Positions 35,801 through 48,994 of a DNA stretch of 64,000 bases are shown here, one piece after another (positions within the stretch are counted from its first letter, which is position 1; the number at the start of each line of letters is the position of its first letter). The notes beneath the pieces are model-generated. The model was not told where the DNA came from, did not search any database, and was given only the letters and a program-made list of their open reading frames with translations. This DNA comes from Haemonchus contortus (taxonomy: Eukaryota > Nematoda > Chromadorea > Rhabditida > Trichostrongylidae). Location: contig LS997566.1 of assembly GCA_000469685.2 (NCBI GenBank), positions 32,540,996 through 32,604,995 on the forward strand, written 5' to 3'. Made by a program: the position numbers and the translations under genes.

Positions 35801-38800
35801 GCTTGGCTGCAAGGCGTCCATTTCAGCGTCAACTGCAGAACACACCTACAAAGAAGCTCATCTAGAAAGGTAAACAGTATCAGAGATGAGTGAAAAACTC
35901 CACAATCTCCGGGAAGATTGCCAAAAGGCTATACCGCTATTTCGAATACTAACGGTGAAACATACCCTTAGTGACCTTCCCCTAATAGCTCCAGAAGCTC
36001 GATCAAGCATATCACCATCGCCTTCGTGAACAGCCTAAGCAGTGTTGTAAAATACAACAAAAAATCTAAATTTAACAACACTATGATTTATTTCAGTCTC
36101 AAGAGACAAAAGAGTGCACGAACCTGTAGTCCTGTCATGGCATCTTCGACAATATGCGCTTCACTTACAGCTAGGAAATCATCAAGCGTCATGATTGAAT
36201 CAATGGCCATTGTGAGGAGCCGAACCTTAACAACCCAATTAATAAATTGTTTATGAGCCGGACAGAAGCAAAAATAAATTCAAATACTTTATCCTGCCAT
36301 AAATCGCGGAACATCTCCATATTCTCTTGAGCTACTTTGCTGTCAGCACGAGCGCACAACAGGTGAGCAGCGTTTACAACCTAGAAAAGGTTATGTTCAA
36401 CCCTTGCGTTTTACTCGATTTACTTTCATGATAGTCCTCAGCACTAATAAGCAAATGATAATTGAAATTCAAGCAAACCTGTGGAGCCAGATCCCTCAAT
36501 TGGTTTGCTGTGTAGCGGATAATACGGACACCCTCCACATCAGATGACATTTCGCATGCCAAGTGTGCTACCTAAGTTGACTTTTTTGACAGAAAGGTTG
36601 AACTATAAAGGTCCTGCTCCTGTTTTTTCTGAGAAAACCCCTCTCCCGCTGTTGAAGATTCCTAACAAACTTGACTTTTCACGATTCAGTCACATTTTTG
36701 AACTTGGAAAGAATTAAAACAAATCAAAAACGACTAAAGCGTACATCGACCAATTTGTTTGCATGCTCGAGGAACATATGGCCAGCTTGGGTGGTTCCTT
36801 CAACATCTCTTCGTTTTGCTGCATCGATTAGTATCAACAGTGGCGTACTTGTATCCAAGAATGCATCGCTTACATGGTCAACTACAGCTCGTCGTAAATG
36901 CCTGTAAAAAACCGAAGTTTATATAAAAAGAAAGAACAAAATCATTAGCGGAATACATTAAAATTGAAAAGACCTTCTCAAGTCTTTGGCCTTTCGTCCC
37001 ACAAGCACCATTGCCAGGTCCACATCTTCGTTGTTTTCTCGGCCACACTGAATCAAAAGCTTGATAAAACACAAAAATATTAGCAATTGAATAGTGTTGG
37101 AATGTGCAAACGCTTTTTTAATATGCTCTCAATTATTCCTGGGAGCGCGCTGTCAATATAACCCACATAATTGCTTCATCTATGCCCCTTTCACCCTATG
37201 CCTTCGCCAACATGTTCTCTTCATCAAAGTAGTGAGATTTCTGGTTGCAACCAGGGGCGATCTTTAAAAAAAAATACTACTAACAGTTGGCTCAAAATTT
37301 TCTTATCATGGCTTCCTTGTTCCTTGCCGATTTCTCAAAGGTTTTTTACAAGTTAAAATATGATATTGGTCAACCAGCTTGTTCCCTGTCGCTTGCCGAT
37401 TGCATCAAGGATTTTCATATGTATTTAGCAGGAATATGGTTGTGCTTTCTTTCAAATTCCGCCACGAGTGTCGTCTTTTAAGATAGTTAATGCATAACTG
37501 AGGTTTGAGCTCTGTTCGATACCGAAGTTTTGCCCACAACTTGCCATCCTTGTGAGAATTTCGCACGGCCGTGCGTCGAAATAACAGCAATTGTCAAAAT
37601 CAGTTACATGCACATATATCACGTATCAAGACCAGCTGAATATCCGAAACCATTCACTGTATGTTTGTTTATTTTATATATATTTGTATTTAAAATAATG
37701 AGATACCTCTACCAATTATAAGTTTAAACTTGAAACATCATAGGTTCCATCCAATTGGTCACAAGCACCACTTCAATGCTCTTAAAGATAGCTTAAATAG
37801 TAAGAAGGTTATATGAAAGAATACGAAAAGTCCCCTCTTGCGGCCGGTCATTCCATGTGATTCGCCCCACTGACCTCTAGCCTTGACACGCGCGTTCGTG
37901 ATCACAATTATGCCTGATCGCACCTCCGAACCGGAATGATCCTTGTGCTCCCTACGTGACGGACATTGAATCTTATTAGAAGTTACAGCCTTCGCGGAAA
38001 ACGCAAAACTTGAAAGAATTCAGGAAATACTTCTGGTTTCCTAAGCAGAACTGAACTGATACCGTGAGCCACGCTTTGACTGAATGTCACGCTTCTTCTC
38101 CGGCATTGCATAATGAAATCTTTTTCAAAGGAAAGAATAAAAGTAAGTTCTACGAAGGGACAAGCCCATCGGCTTGTCTGACGTCACAATGCAAAAGTTC
38201 ATCCCAATGGGCAGTATCATTGTATACGCTACGTAGCCCTTGTCGCTTGACCTTGGCTCGTCATTTCCTTAAGAACAGACCAGACGACAAACGGTGACCA
38301 CGATCCGGCAATTATCAAACGTCCACAGTTAGAAAGCGAAGAACCACCCCTTATACATTTTTTATAAAGATTATGCTTTTTAGCCTCTACTGATGCTATG
38401 CTATACTACCTCAGCTCTTGGCAACTTCAGCCATTCCCTGAATATGAACGGCCATCAGACTATGAAGACGATTACTCAGCCAATGTTGTTGCAGATGGCA
38501 CAGAGTTTAGGGCCATCATGACGCCTACAACCGATGATGACTAAGCATGTTTGCTTTGAAAGTCATCGCAGGAGTACGCATTGAGGAGGGCAAAATGGTA
38601 TTCTCTACAGATAAGTTAACCTGGAAAACTCTAGTTCAGGTATTTTTGTAACACCACTTGAACCGAACCACACAGAGTGCTGGCCGGTCTAGTGTAATAG
38701 AGAACCAAATCGTGGCCACTTCTCGTGTAAATTTGATGTACTTCTGGTAGTATGCGTATTTACCAACCCCTTATCTCCCGTCGACGATGAGCCCCTTCTC

Positions 38801-41800
38801 ATTTCTCGAGGAGCGAGAAAGGGTACGGTTCCCGATTATAGGGAAAAACTCCGCAAAAAATGAAAAGAACTTCTGGAGGGGCAATACCACTGGTTTCAAG
38901 TGATAAAACAAATATGAGCACTTCGAGCACCAAGGCAAATGATAATACCAAGAAGACTGTAAACAATGAGTGCACATCTCAGATACGTAGGAACTTCCCC
39001 TGATTATAGAAACGTAGTTCTGGAGTGACATCAGGTGAGTCATTCGTGAGAGATCGTGCAATATCAATACCTTCCAATAAATACCCATGTTTATTCTTTT
39101 TCTTTCGAATTAACGACTTTGTCAATCCCCACGCTGAGCAGGTTCTTTTTTACTCAAGGTCAGTTTACTCGATCCAACCAAACAACCAAGCTATTTATAA
39201 ACAATTGCCAGATTGTATCTTACCAGCAAAACATTAAAGCAGCTGCTACAGAGTCTCAGCAGTAGCGATGAATCAAATAGCCTAACTTTGAACAGAGCGA
39301 TTGCTTATTAATCAACCCACAACTAGCAAGCCGTTCTGTTGGTGCATATACTTGTGGGCCTATTTACTCATCCACAAACTAACATTGGTGATAAGGAAGC
39401 TAATGGGAGAAACCGATGACTAACACTACCAGAAAACCATTGGTATTAATATTAGATGGTATGGTGACTGTGATTATACTCTTCTGCTACATAAGAAGCT
39501 TTTTGATTACGGAACAGCCGTTTCCTACATTGCAGACATCAGAAAAGGACGAGTAAATAAGAAAACCTCAGGGTTTATGGAAACACAAAAGGTTCGTTGG
39601 CTGACTTCCAAAATTATTATGTGGGGCAAGTACGAAACCAAACATAATTTTTAGAATCTTTATGAAAATCAAATGCATGGTACATTTCAAATATAAGACG
39701 GCTCAATATCCCTCGCCCTTCCCGCTCACATCTGAGAGACTTCTTACGATTGTAAAACTGCATTTTCTCGAGATCGAGGTTGACCACAAAATATTTTCTT
39801 CGACCTACTGTATTCGAAACTGGAAAATAGAACCTTTCACCGTGCTCATTTTCAGTCTATAGTACCCTTAAGCCTCCATCATTCAAATAGAAGTCAAAGC
39901 AGACAAAAAATGTCAGGCCTTCAACTCTATATTTGAGGAAAGGTATTTGATACCTTCATTTGGAACCAGCTGGGTGAAAAAAGTAAAGAAGTTAACAAGT
40001 TGAAGGAATATCTGTATGTGCAAGGGATGCAGCATAGATAACTCTCCCTGTACCTTGTGCTTCATATGCATCACCTTAGCTTTTCAAAGCATGATTTTCT
40101 TACATAGACCATTTGCCCTTGATTAACGACCATATGACGGGCAGACAATTTCACGAACGTCAATTAGTTACGAATGCGCTCGACACTTCATTTGCATAAT
40201 TGAAGATGTCATGCTAGACAAAACCACGCTGCAACTAGATTACGCCTTTAGCAGGCTCTTATACATCTTCGATGAGCCCAGCATTAGTTATTTTCCCGGA
40301 ATAAGCTTTTCACCACTAGGGCCTTCTCGAATGAAGTGGACCGTCGATGTCCGACAACCCTGCGCAAACACACTCAAGTGGGGCGATTCGCACGTGATTA
40401 TCAACACAAGTGTGTAACAGCACTAACGGCAGGTCATTGAGAAGGGAAGTTTCGATGTAAAACAAGACTTGAAATAATTTTACAGTACTAACAATAAAAA
40501 AGAGAAAAAATATTAAAACAAGCTATAAAAAAACAAGTTCTAACCACCGCCCACATTTTCACGCGATCCCAGTGGTTTTCACCATTCAATATATTCAGTC
40601 TTCCTCACTTTTGCAGCCGCATCGTTATTTCATAGCAAACTTTAGCCTTCCCTCTCGCCTTCGACTATTTCAACTATTCCAACCAATCAAATGAATGCGC
40701 AAACACTTTCGTTTCCCCTATTCAAATAGATTCTTCGATCACATTGGGTGCCGCACTAAGCCGCCAAGAGCGCCAAAAGCGGATTAGAAGATCCTGCTTG
40801 AAAGTGCCGCGGCATCGAAAATCCCTCGTACGGATTTAGACTTAACTGTTCGAGAAGAGGCAAATTTCACATTTCAGCTAACAATAGGAGTTTTTCCTGA
40901 TTTTCTCAGTTCTAGATCGAAAATCAAATTAAATGCAGAGCGTTCAAACACGGGAAATAAGGCAGACCATAACAACTCACACTTTTTTCGTATTCACCGA
41001 GCAAATCCTGAAGAGCCTGCCGGAGATTGTTGCATTCATTCACGATTTTTTGCTTTCGATCTGCTCGAGTACTTCCTGCGTGAGAAATGAAATGTTTGAA
41101 AAATTCATGGAATAATTGTAGTAACGGTAAAACAAGAGAACATGTTGCCCCATAATTAGAAGAAAGCCTACCTAACCCTCAAGTATAGATGGAAGGTAAA
41201 TGATTAAATAGACTTTGATACCGACTAAATGTTAGATAAACCTTGGACAAAAGAGTTAGTAACAATTTCAGCTTCTCACCTGAATCAGCAATGGCAGCTG
41301 ACCCACTCACGATACGTTCAAGAAGTTCCTCAAGCTCGGGCCGATGTATGTGGGCTTTGTAGGTGCCTGGCTCAAGGTAGACACGATTCTGGAATAATTC
41401 CACGATTACAACGCAAAGTGACCTAAAAAAGGTAGACTCACTTGGAACTGATCGAGTTCGCTAATAAGCTGCCCTAATCGTCCTTGTGATGTGAACGACA
41501 CATCTGGTCTCTCACCTAAAAGACTCACAGCATTACATAGTTTATACGGCAGCTTTGACAGGAGTATCGCAGGAATCAAGCCGACAGCGTGAAGGAGCTT
41601 CATGACAAGAAAACAACGACAAATTAGTTAACCTCTCAAGATGGCATCGATTGCATTTAGTGTAGAAACGGCTTCTCCTTGAGCGTAGTCTCGATTCTGC
41701 CTAGCTTCATCGCTTTCAGGATGACGAACAAAGGCCTGGAGATATTAAGTCATAAGAAACCTACGTGAGGCTGGCATAAAGTCATTAGTACCTTTGTGGT

Positions 41801-44258
41801 TGCGAAAATTAAAGGGCACAATGACTTCAAATGCCCTTTACAGGCCAGAAGATCGTCTTTCTGACATGGATCTCGCAAATCAACAATGCGCTTTCTAAAA
41901 TATTGTCGCATCACCTTATGATGTTGTCGTAGCTTAGAGTTAGATTAGGTATTCGCTCATGAATGAAGCATAACCAGGGAACTGATATCAGGACATTAAC
42001 AATGGTACAGCTAATACAGCTATCAAAAAAATCTTACAAAAACTGTAGAAATAGAGTTAAAAGAAAAAGATTCGGAACACTATGAAAGTATATAAAAAAA
42101 GCTTGAGATCCAAGAAAAACGCTGGAAAAGTGGTAATGTCTTCAATGAGACCAACACTCACTTTATAATTTCTTCTACTTCCTCGATTTCTGCAATCAAA
42201 AGTTGATATCGATCAACTACTTCTTGATTTGATGTCGCAGCTCTGACCCCATCAAGAAGCGTACGTATCTTCAACGGAGTACGATAAAGGAAAGTCTTGA
42301 CCAGAAACAGGAGTTACACAAATAGAGAACCGTCTCACAAACATACAGTCCCTCCGGTAGAGAAAAAATATTTCGCAGAAAATTCCTTTGGAGTACATTA
42401 CAAACCTTATCTATGCCTTCGATAATAAGTGCAACATCTATCGAATCGGCGAGAATAAGAAAGTGAGCAACAGCCTTAAAAAATACAAATTAAAATACTT
42501 TCACAATTACCATAACTGCTGCCCTTTTTAGAGAAGACTACTACCTGCAGTAAAGACTTCCCTGCACTGACTGCAGAGGCGCGCCGTTGAGACGATGAAC
42601 TATCCCGGATGAAATCACGCCCAGCATACGACATTGACTGCCCTGCAAAACCAATAGTAATCACCCAAAACTGAGCAATAATTATTAGTGATGGAGATGG
42701 GGCGAAAACTGACAGTTGGATTCAAATGACCTCTTATAAGTCAGCCAACATCTCGTAAATGCGCTTTATAATCTAGCTACATTTGGGGGGATTCGAAAAA
42801 GTCCCAATTCAAAAGTATGCCATCGCAGTTCGTGATTCAAATAGAAAATCACAATGTGTTACCAGATGAATCTAATTCAGCTTGAATTTTACTACCAATA
42901 CTACAATTTTACCTATCAGAAGTGGAAGTTAGCTTCAGAAATTATAGGAGCCAAAATACAGTATCGAAATGTAATTTTGGTAAGGGTAACACTATTACTA
43001 CTTGATTGTTCTGATTTGCCAATCTCGAATGCCAGTAACCATTTTTGAAGATATTTCTGAGTAGTTGTTACGATTTTTTCTTAGACACCACAATTTTTTC
43101 TACGCAATATCTACATGATGAAAGTACACAGATTCTTTTCAAGACAGTATAGTATAAATACTCAAGAAAAGGTGCCCTAAAATGAAGAAGCGAACGGCTT
43201 TGCTACTGAAAATTTGAAAAATGCGCTCAACTACCGTAAACTGATGGAAATCTCTATACAGAGCGATGACCTTAACAAAGTGCAATTGTGAAAGTCGGCA
43301 ACATTAGATGAAAAGCTCTCAACCCTATTGATCAAATCTTTTAGATTGAAAGTTGATAACCATTTCGAAAGACTATTCCAGTTTCTATTTTACGAAAGCT
43401 CTATAAAGGAAGGAGGAAATCACAACTTGTAAATATTGCTCTGGTTAACCTGTGAAGTAAATATTTGAACATAATCTCGAAATAACTGCCACTTTACATT
43501 CACATATATAAGAAAAAAATTTGGAGAAATATAGAGCATACCAGTATCTCGCACATCCACCAAGGCATCAGATAGCGTTTCGAGAGCAGATCCATGAGCC
43601 AAAGGGCAGGATCGAATTGCAGCATCGCCTTGCTCAAGAAACTGTTGAACACTGCGCTCAACGGCCACCACCAGGCTTTCCGCGGTTTGTCCAGGTTGTA
43701 ATGGAAATGTCTCAGTAATGTTTGTTACCTGAAAGCAAAAATAACCACAGCTCACTGAGCGCCCCTGAATACTGCCTATGCACAAATTGGAAAGGTGTTT
43801 GTGACAATCACTGGAAAGCTTCGCTCACTCAATTACCCCATCAAGTTCAACCTGCTATACGGAGTAATACAAAGTGCCAGAACCGTAAAAAAGGCTCCTC
43901 TTCATCCAGATATCCCTAAAGAGTATTTTTTGATAACTCCTTCTAATTGGAACTCCGACTACTTGAAGAAGATTCGGAAAAACGATTTTGTCTACTAATA
44001 GGTATTTTCGAATTACAAAAGGCCCCATACAAGAGAATTTATCCCAGACGGTTGAATCGGGCCGTATCGACTGACGGTTGATACGGCTCCATTCAACAGG
44101 CACGCAAAGCACTGTGATGATTCAAAAGCGCACATGATTCATTGATAGGTTTGAAATAAACTCACATCGTTGATCAATTGAAATATGAGATTCTCGACAG
44201 TTTTAGTTTTTATTTGATTGAAATTGAAAGATGACTGCACCGTTGATCGCACGACCAT
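32866..44258 (-). CDS. hmp-1: Alpha-catenin (HMP-1 orthologue), 25 exons, 888 aa
   Basis: Alpha-catenin links the cadherin/beta-catenin complex to F-actin at adherens junctions. Exons in transcript order: 44258-44166, 43728-43542, 42642-42545, 42474-42406, 42268-42162, 41894-41792, 41735-41633, 41515-41442, 41388-41280, 41075-40981, 37047-36974, 36901-36745, 36571-36479, 36380-36288, 36225-36124, 36034-35966, 35845-35752, 35692-35611, 35482-35320, 35138-35049, 34858-34743, 34680-34608, 34391-34272, 34164-34024, 33027-32866. All phases agree and total 2,667 nt. The ATG at 44258 begins MVVRSTVQSSFNFNQIKTKT, the position of the vertebrate N-terminus. Vinculin-homology segments follow in the family order: LLILAD-like FLILADS, ECNNLRQALQDLL, VAQENMEMFRDLW, SGNDIIVLAKHMCMIM, AMSLIQTARNLL. 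The F-actin-binding tail contains VQWRMAPP and VIRRASERR. Length is close to human alpha-E-catenin (906). Introns 10 (3.9 kb) and 24 (1 kb) are long; the latter holds a SINE. Confidence 0.95.
33385..33640 (+). repeat. tRNA-derived SINE, copy 3, in the last alpha-catenin intron
   Basis: Same family as the other SINE copies. It has a B-box-like relic (CCAATTCCGGGATCG near 33410) and the family body (GATATCCGCCTAGGC, GGGGTCGGTTAATTGGTACC, GACTTGTACATCGGCTGG). It lies antisense to alpha-catenin between exons 24 and 25. Confidence 0.75.
37048..40980. other. Long alpha-catenin intron 10, no other gene seen
   Basis: The flanking exons join in phase and align without a gap to the family, so no exon is missing. 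Open frames here are short and unrecognised. I found no clear transposon ends. Confidence 0.5.
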
Positions 44259-45105
44259 TAAAATATGAACTCAATTATTGCCGATAAGTATAGAAACTTC
44301 AGATGACGAACACCTGAAAAAAGACGCCAGTTCGAAATAATAAGAAAACTACAAAGCAACGAACCCGGAATAAACGTAGGAATTCTGGTTTCACGAAACT
44401 TTTTCCTAATGAGACACAAAACCCACAATACAATCTCATGGCAAATTATGACAATATTGGTTGAAAATGAAAAGACACGACTTTGGCCGTCTTTCAGGGC
44501 AGTCGTACGTCCACAAGGGCGGGCAACGCCCACAATGACGAATTTCGGTACGTAAAATTGCGCTGGCCCATTTACACAAGTACCTCTACTACAGTGTCCT
44601 ACTATGACGTTACGTATAAACCAGACAAACAGTGTAATCGCGTACATCCCCCTACTACCGTATGCCGGTCTGATTTTGTAAGTAAGATAAATCTACAGTC
44701 CTATTCTCACCATGGGGTGCTCACCGGTGGTTGCTTACTGCTCAAAAGAATGAGCAGCTGAGCAGTAGTCACAAGATCTGATATGTGTGGTAAGTTTTCT
44801 TTTGAATACAAAACTTGCCAGCAATTGAATATAGCATTAGCATTGTGGCTCTAACTTCAGCTCTGAAAACGGATTCTAGCTCCACCTGTAGCCAATTCGA
44901 CAAATTTAATGGCGAACTGCCGTCATATGTCAAGATAAACAGAGTTGTGATGAACAACGATGTACAAAGGCCTCGAACAAAAGACTTCATTTAAGAACAG
45001 TCATATAGTCCGACAAAATCGTCGTCCTCAGTGGCCTGAAAGTGTGCTGAACTTTTTGGGAATGCCATTCACGATGATTCGACCCCACCAAACGGTTCCC
45101 AAGGT

Positions 45106-45723
45106 TTGGAGTTTATGGGACAAGAGTCTGCTGGTCACTTACCCATTTACGGGTCGCTATTAATAGGTCGTTCACAAATACGAAATTCTCACGTTTCTGC
45201 TCTACACACTGAAAATTTGACCACTCTTTTCTTGTTAACCTCTGACCACTTTTTTCCGGATTTCAAAACGTTTTCGATGAACTGTTATAAAATGCACCGT
45301 CCATTTGAGAACACCCCCTCTCTCCGCTTATTCGTTGGTTTGGGCATACTCTTCGTCTTTTTCGTCCACCACACCTTGCACCGTGCTTATCACAATTTTC
45401 CAGACCTCCAGGCTTTACTGGAATGGCTTATGAGTTTCTTTAGTAGCTACCATCCACTTGAGAACACTCCGCCCACTGCGGGTGAGTTTGCTTTGTGCCA
45501 CTTGTTAGCCCATTCTTCACGCACACTTCCTCGTATCCTTGAGCTTTCTGCGGTGTATGTCCCACCCTGGAGCTCGATGGGGTCTGTATGTGTTCGTTTC
45601 ATCTTGCCCTATGCCCCACCCATCCCAGCTCGACACAGCCTTTCAGGTACTTGTGAGGTGGTAACGAATTTCATGACAGGCAGACAATATTTGGCGAGAG
45701 CCACGCGAGCGCTTTATATATAG
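45106..45723 (+). CDS. Unrecognised 205-codon open frame
   Basis: This is the longest uninterrupted open frame in the window, between alpha-catenin and EMC6. It has a hydrophobic stretch (LFVGLGILFVFFVHH, about residues 79-93) and a proline-rich end. No family is recognised, and there is no splice structure or neighbour to support it. It ends 30 bp before a MITE. It could be repeat-derived or antisense to an unlisted element. Confidence 0.15.
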   Translation: MEFMGQESAGHLPIYGSLLIGRSQIRNSHVSALHTENLTTLFLLTSDHFFPDFKTFSMNCYKMHRPFENTPSLRLFVGLGILFVFFVHHTLHRAYHNFPDLQALLEWLMSFFSSYHPLENTPPTAGEFALCHLLAHSSRTLPRILELSAVYVPPWSSMGSVCVRFILPYAPPIPARHSLSGTCEVVTNFMTGRQYLARATRALYI

Positions 45724-45753
45724 AAAGGATTACGGTCAAATGTTCTCTTCAAA

Positions 45754-45974
45754 TTACCCTAAAATTCCATAGATAAGAGCGGGTGAGCCTACCGGTGAAA
45801 AATGAATTGGAAAAAATCGAAATTGAATGCAGTCACCCCTCTAACTTGATGGATGGATAAATTAAACTTCGAAGAAGAAGTTAAGACTAAGCTCCGCCCC
45901 TCAACTCTAAACCCCGCCCACTTAATAAACAATTCGTACAGAAAATCAGCGCTTATCTATGGAAATTTAGGGTA
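45754..45974. mobile_element. Foldback MITE, copy 2 (short form)
   Basis: The left arm matches the copy at 8570 from TTACCCTAAAATTCC through the ACTTCGAAGAAGAAGTT block. It continues into the inverted version of the other copy's GC-rich piece (CCCCGCCCACTTAATAAACA) and ends TTATCTATGGAAATTTAGGG. Much of the right arm is missing, so this is a deletion or rearranged derivative. Confidence 0.8.
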
Positions 45975-46771
45975 TGCATGATTATCCCTCGGTCTGCCTA
46001 GTATTCAAGTGAATACTACACCTTCAAGAACCTGTCCGGGCAGATGTAACGAATAGTTGCCATGTTTTCAAGAAAGGCGATCATGAAGGCCTACTTCCAT
46101 CTTTTCCTCACCTTGTTGAACGTGCGAAGTAATTAACTTTATACCTTCGTTCAGATAATCGATTTTGAATATGAAAAGCATTTTTGAGTTGTGTGTCCCT
46201 GGAGCTTATTCATAATTGTAATACGAATTCCTTCACAAAGAGCGACTCAGAGATCTAATCTTCTGTTATCGACGTTTCGTTAGACGGTCATTCACTCAGA
46301 TAATCATTCGAAAAATACTTAACACACAAGTCGTCCAAGCAAAATATGTGGAGAATGCAAAAAAGGTCAGTTAGTAGTCTGCGAATACTGGTGGGTCCAA
46401 TAAGGACACGCCACTCGATTCCTTAGTTGTGAATTGGTGTATGTCGGTTCACCCGAGCGTGTAGATTGATCGAATTCGCAAACAAAATGCATGAAATACT
46501 TGTCTATGTTCATGTTCTTCAAGGATGAATGAAAAACCTTGTTGACCAGAATGACTGGAAAAGCTGTGAATGGATTTATTAAAGCGTTGTTAAAATTCGC
46601 ATTGATATCCGAAGTCGTCGAAAAGGAATAATGGTGTTTTCTTGAAAACGATAGTGGAATTGAAACAAAATCCTGAGTAGATCACAGACATTCGCTCTTC
46701 GAGGCAAGTTACCTCCAGCATGAGCACTTATTATAAAGGATGCATAAATAACAATGGAAACAGTAAAAAAT
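45975..46771. other. No gene seen; EMC6 3' flank
   Basis: AT-rich sequence. A TTTATT at 46575-46580 is a possible minus-strand poly(A) signal for EMC6, about 195 bp past its stop. Confidence 0.4.
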
Positions 46772-48994
46772 CTAGTATACATGAACCATTCCATAAAGAA
46801 ATACCCAAAACAGTATATACGTAAATAAACCACCAACGATTGAGTGTGTCACGGAAAGAGTTCGATCAAGGAAGTAAGATCTCCATTCGAAACCGGCCTT
46901 TGCTTCCCAAAACAGAGCCTAAACAAGCTCCGTGCAAGGGGCATTAATATTGTAACAAGAAAATAGAAAACTTCCTAAATCTATTTTTAGAGGTTCAGCA
47001 ATGTAAAGGCCAGTAGTGGCAAGTAGAGGAACATGAAGCTCGGAACAGAAAAGTGTAGGTCAACCGAGACTTACATTCCTGCTCTCTTAGTTCATTATTG
47101 GTTTAGGAATTGGTATAGTCCCAACTTTAAGGATATCTTTAATTTTAAATTGAGGCGATTCTGTTATACGTTCTGTATATCTACTTCACTAAACGACATT
47201 ACGATTTGGCGAAAATTCTCGACGCAAAACATTCTCGAAAGGTTGAGAAGCCTATAGCTTACAAGGTTGGCGATTTATGGACAAAGTCTCGGAGAGGACT
47301 CTAACCCGTACTTGTCCTTTCTAGGTACCGTGCTCTTATCCCTCACACTACAGAGACTCCGCTTGCCCTCCCCTTCTTAATGGCTTATACGCCATAGCTT
47401 ATTAATCGCCAACCTTTTGAGACTTTCGGAACGCGTGCTGCGGCGATATAACAACATTTGCGACCGCAGAACGTCTTAGTTTTTCTCCATTTTCTCTTCC
47501 TAAGAAGCGTTCGCTATTGTCTAGCACAGTGTATCTTAATGGAATAGCCAAACCAGAAAACCAGATCCAAATATTTCCTGGGATTTTTTCAGTGAGGGAC
47601 TTCATGTGTACAGGGGGGGGGGGGGGGGGGAGGGGCAACAAATCTTATTCAAGAGGTCATTTAAGACGAGCCATAGTTCTCATTCTTTTAAAAAATTCAG
47701 ATTCGCAAGAATAAATTCAAGGGAGCACAGCTTTCGATGACGAAAGTGATTTTGTCTCTATTTGAGTAACTGGAAAAGATCGTTTGACTGAGCTGTGAAG
47801 ACTGATACCTATGATCTTACAAGCGCAATACCGTGCCTTGCGACTACGTAAGCTTAACTCGGAACTAATTTTAATAAATAAACATAAATAACATAAATTG
47901 AATGAGACAACCAGAACACACTCACCTGAATAGCTACGGTAATGAAATAGAAAATGAAACCAGGAATTCCTGTCAGTCCGAGAATTCCTAAAATCATCAA
48001 TCCGCTTAATTCCTTGTCATATATTACATGATAATGTGTTAGATGTACCTGCAGCCATCCCAGAAGCTGCTGCCTGACATGTCCTGCTATACTCCAAGCA
48101 GCTGAAGTTATTTCTCATTGCAGACTCACTGAAAAAAAGTGGAGGACGGGTACGGGCCGTAAAATAAAAAGTGCCCCTGAAGATTTGGCCGTGTTCATTC
48201 TGTCAGGAAAGTTATTAGTGATGTTTGTAAAAATTAACAGTAATAATAAAAATAAACACAGAGCTGATATGAAACCGGAGAACCTCAATCATTTCAAGCG
48301 CACAGGACCATTCATTCACTACAATCACCTAAATAACTAAGCGATATTGGTAAGCTGCAAATCTACTTGCCTTCAATGCCTGCTAACCTTTCCCGGAACT
48401 TGAAAAATGTGGTTAACTTTTAGCTATTGTGGTTAGCGCTTTATCTTGGATATTTGACACAAAATTGCGAGCTTTCCTATTCCTATTTTTTCATATGACA
48501 AGACATTTGACGTTTTCCATCACAAAAATTAAGTGAAGAGATAAGAACTCAAGTAGAACTGATTATTCTAACATTTACTGCGAAATATGGCTTTGAGTGA
48601 ACCTCCTCTGAAATGAAATTCCTCACATGCCCTTCCGTTTCCGAGAGTAAACCGGACGCAATGCCTCGCATTCAATTTAAAGAATTCTTGTAACCGCTTT
48701 GCAATCAATTGGAAGAATTCCTGCATGCGAAAGCCAAGGAGACTTTCGAATATGATAATTTTAATTTTGTGTTTGAATTATGAAAAAAATAGTGACCATC
48801 TAGGAACGTGAACCGGCAACCCTCCAAAAAACCTGTTCTCTCAATGGAAATGTACAGAAAATCCCTATGAAAGTCTAGAGGTTAGATAAAATTACATTGA
48901 CAACGCGAATTAATGAAAAAAAAACTCACCTGAACACTTCCAAGCCCTTTTGTTTATCCTTGTTTTTATCGGATGGCTTTGCTTTTGGGGCCAT
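46772..48994 (-). CDS. emc-6: ER membrane protein complex subunit 6 (EMC6), 117 aa
   Basis: EMC6 is a small core subunit of the ER membrane protein complex, which inserts transmembrane helices. Exons in transcript order: 48994-48930, 48128-48049, 47987-47926, 46918-46772; 354 nt with consistent phases (0-2, 2-1, 1-0). The product starts [17 protein letters not shown], then carries the family's SESAMRN and EYSRTCQAA segment. A membrane region [20 protein letters not shown] follows, then a short basic loop with WRSYF. It ends [19 protein letters not shown] followed by HVY and a stop, nearly the vertebrate C-terminus. Human EMC6 is 110 aa; the extra length is the lysine-rich N-terminus. Intron 3 (1 kb) contains the G tract at 47613. 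Confidence 0.95.
47613..47630 (+). repeat. 18-base G homopolymer
   Basis: An uninterrupted run of 18 G, then A and four more G, in EMC6 intron 3. On the EMC6 sense (minus) strand it is a C run. Such runs can form G-quadruplexes and are rare in AT-rich DNA. Confidence 0.95.

Noticed and set aside
46579..46836. 85-codon minus-strand open frame
   Set aside because: It overlaps the last EMC6 exon in the wrong frame. The correct frame gives the conserved EMC6 C-terminus.
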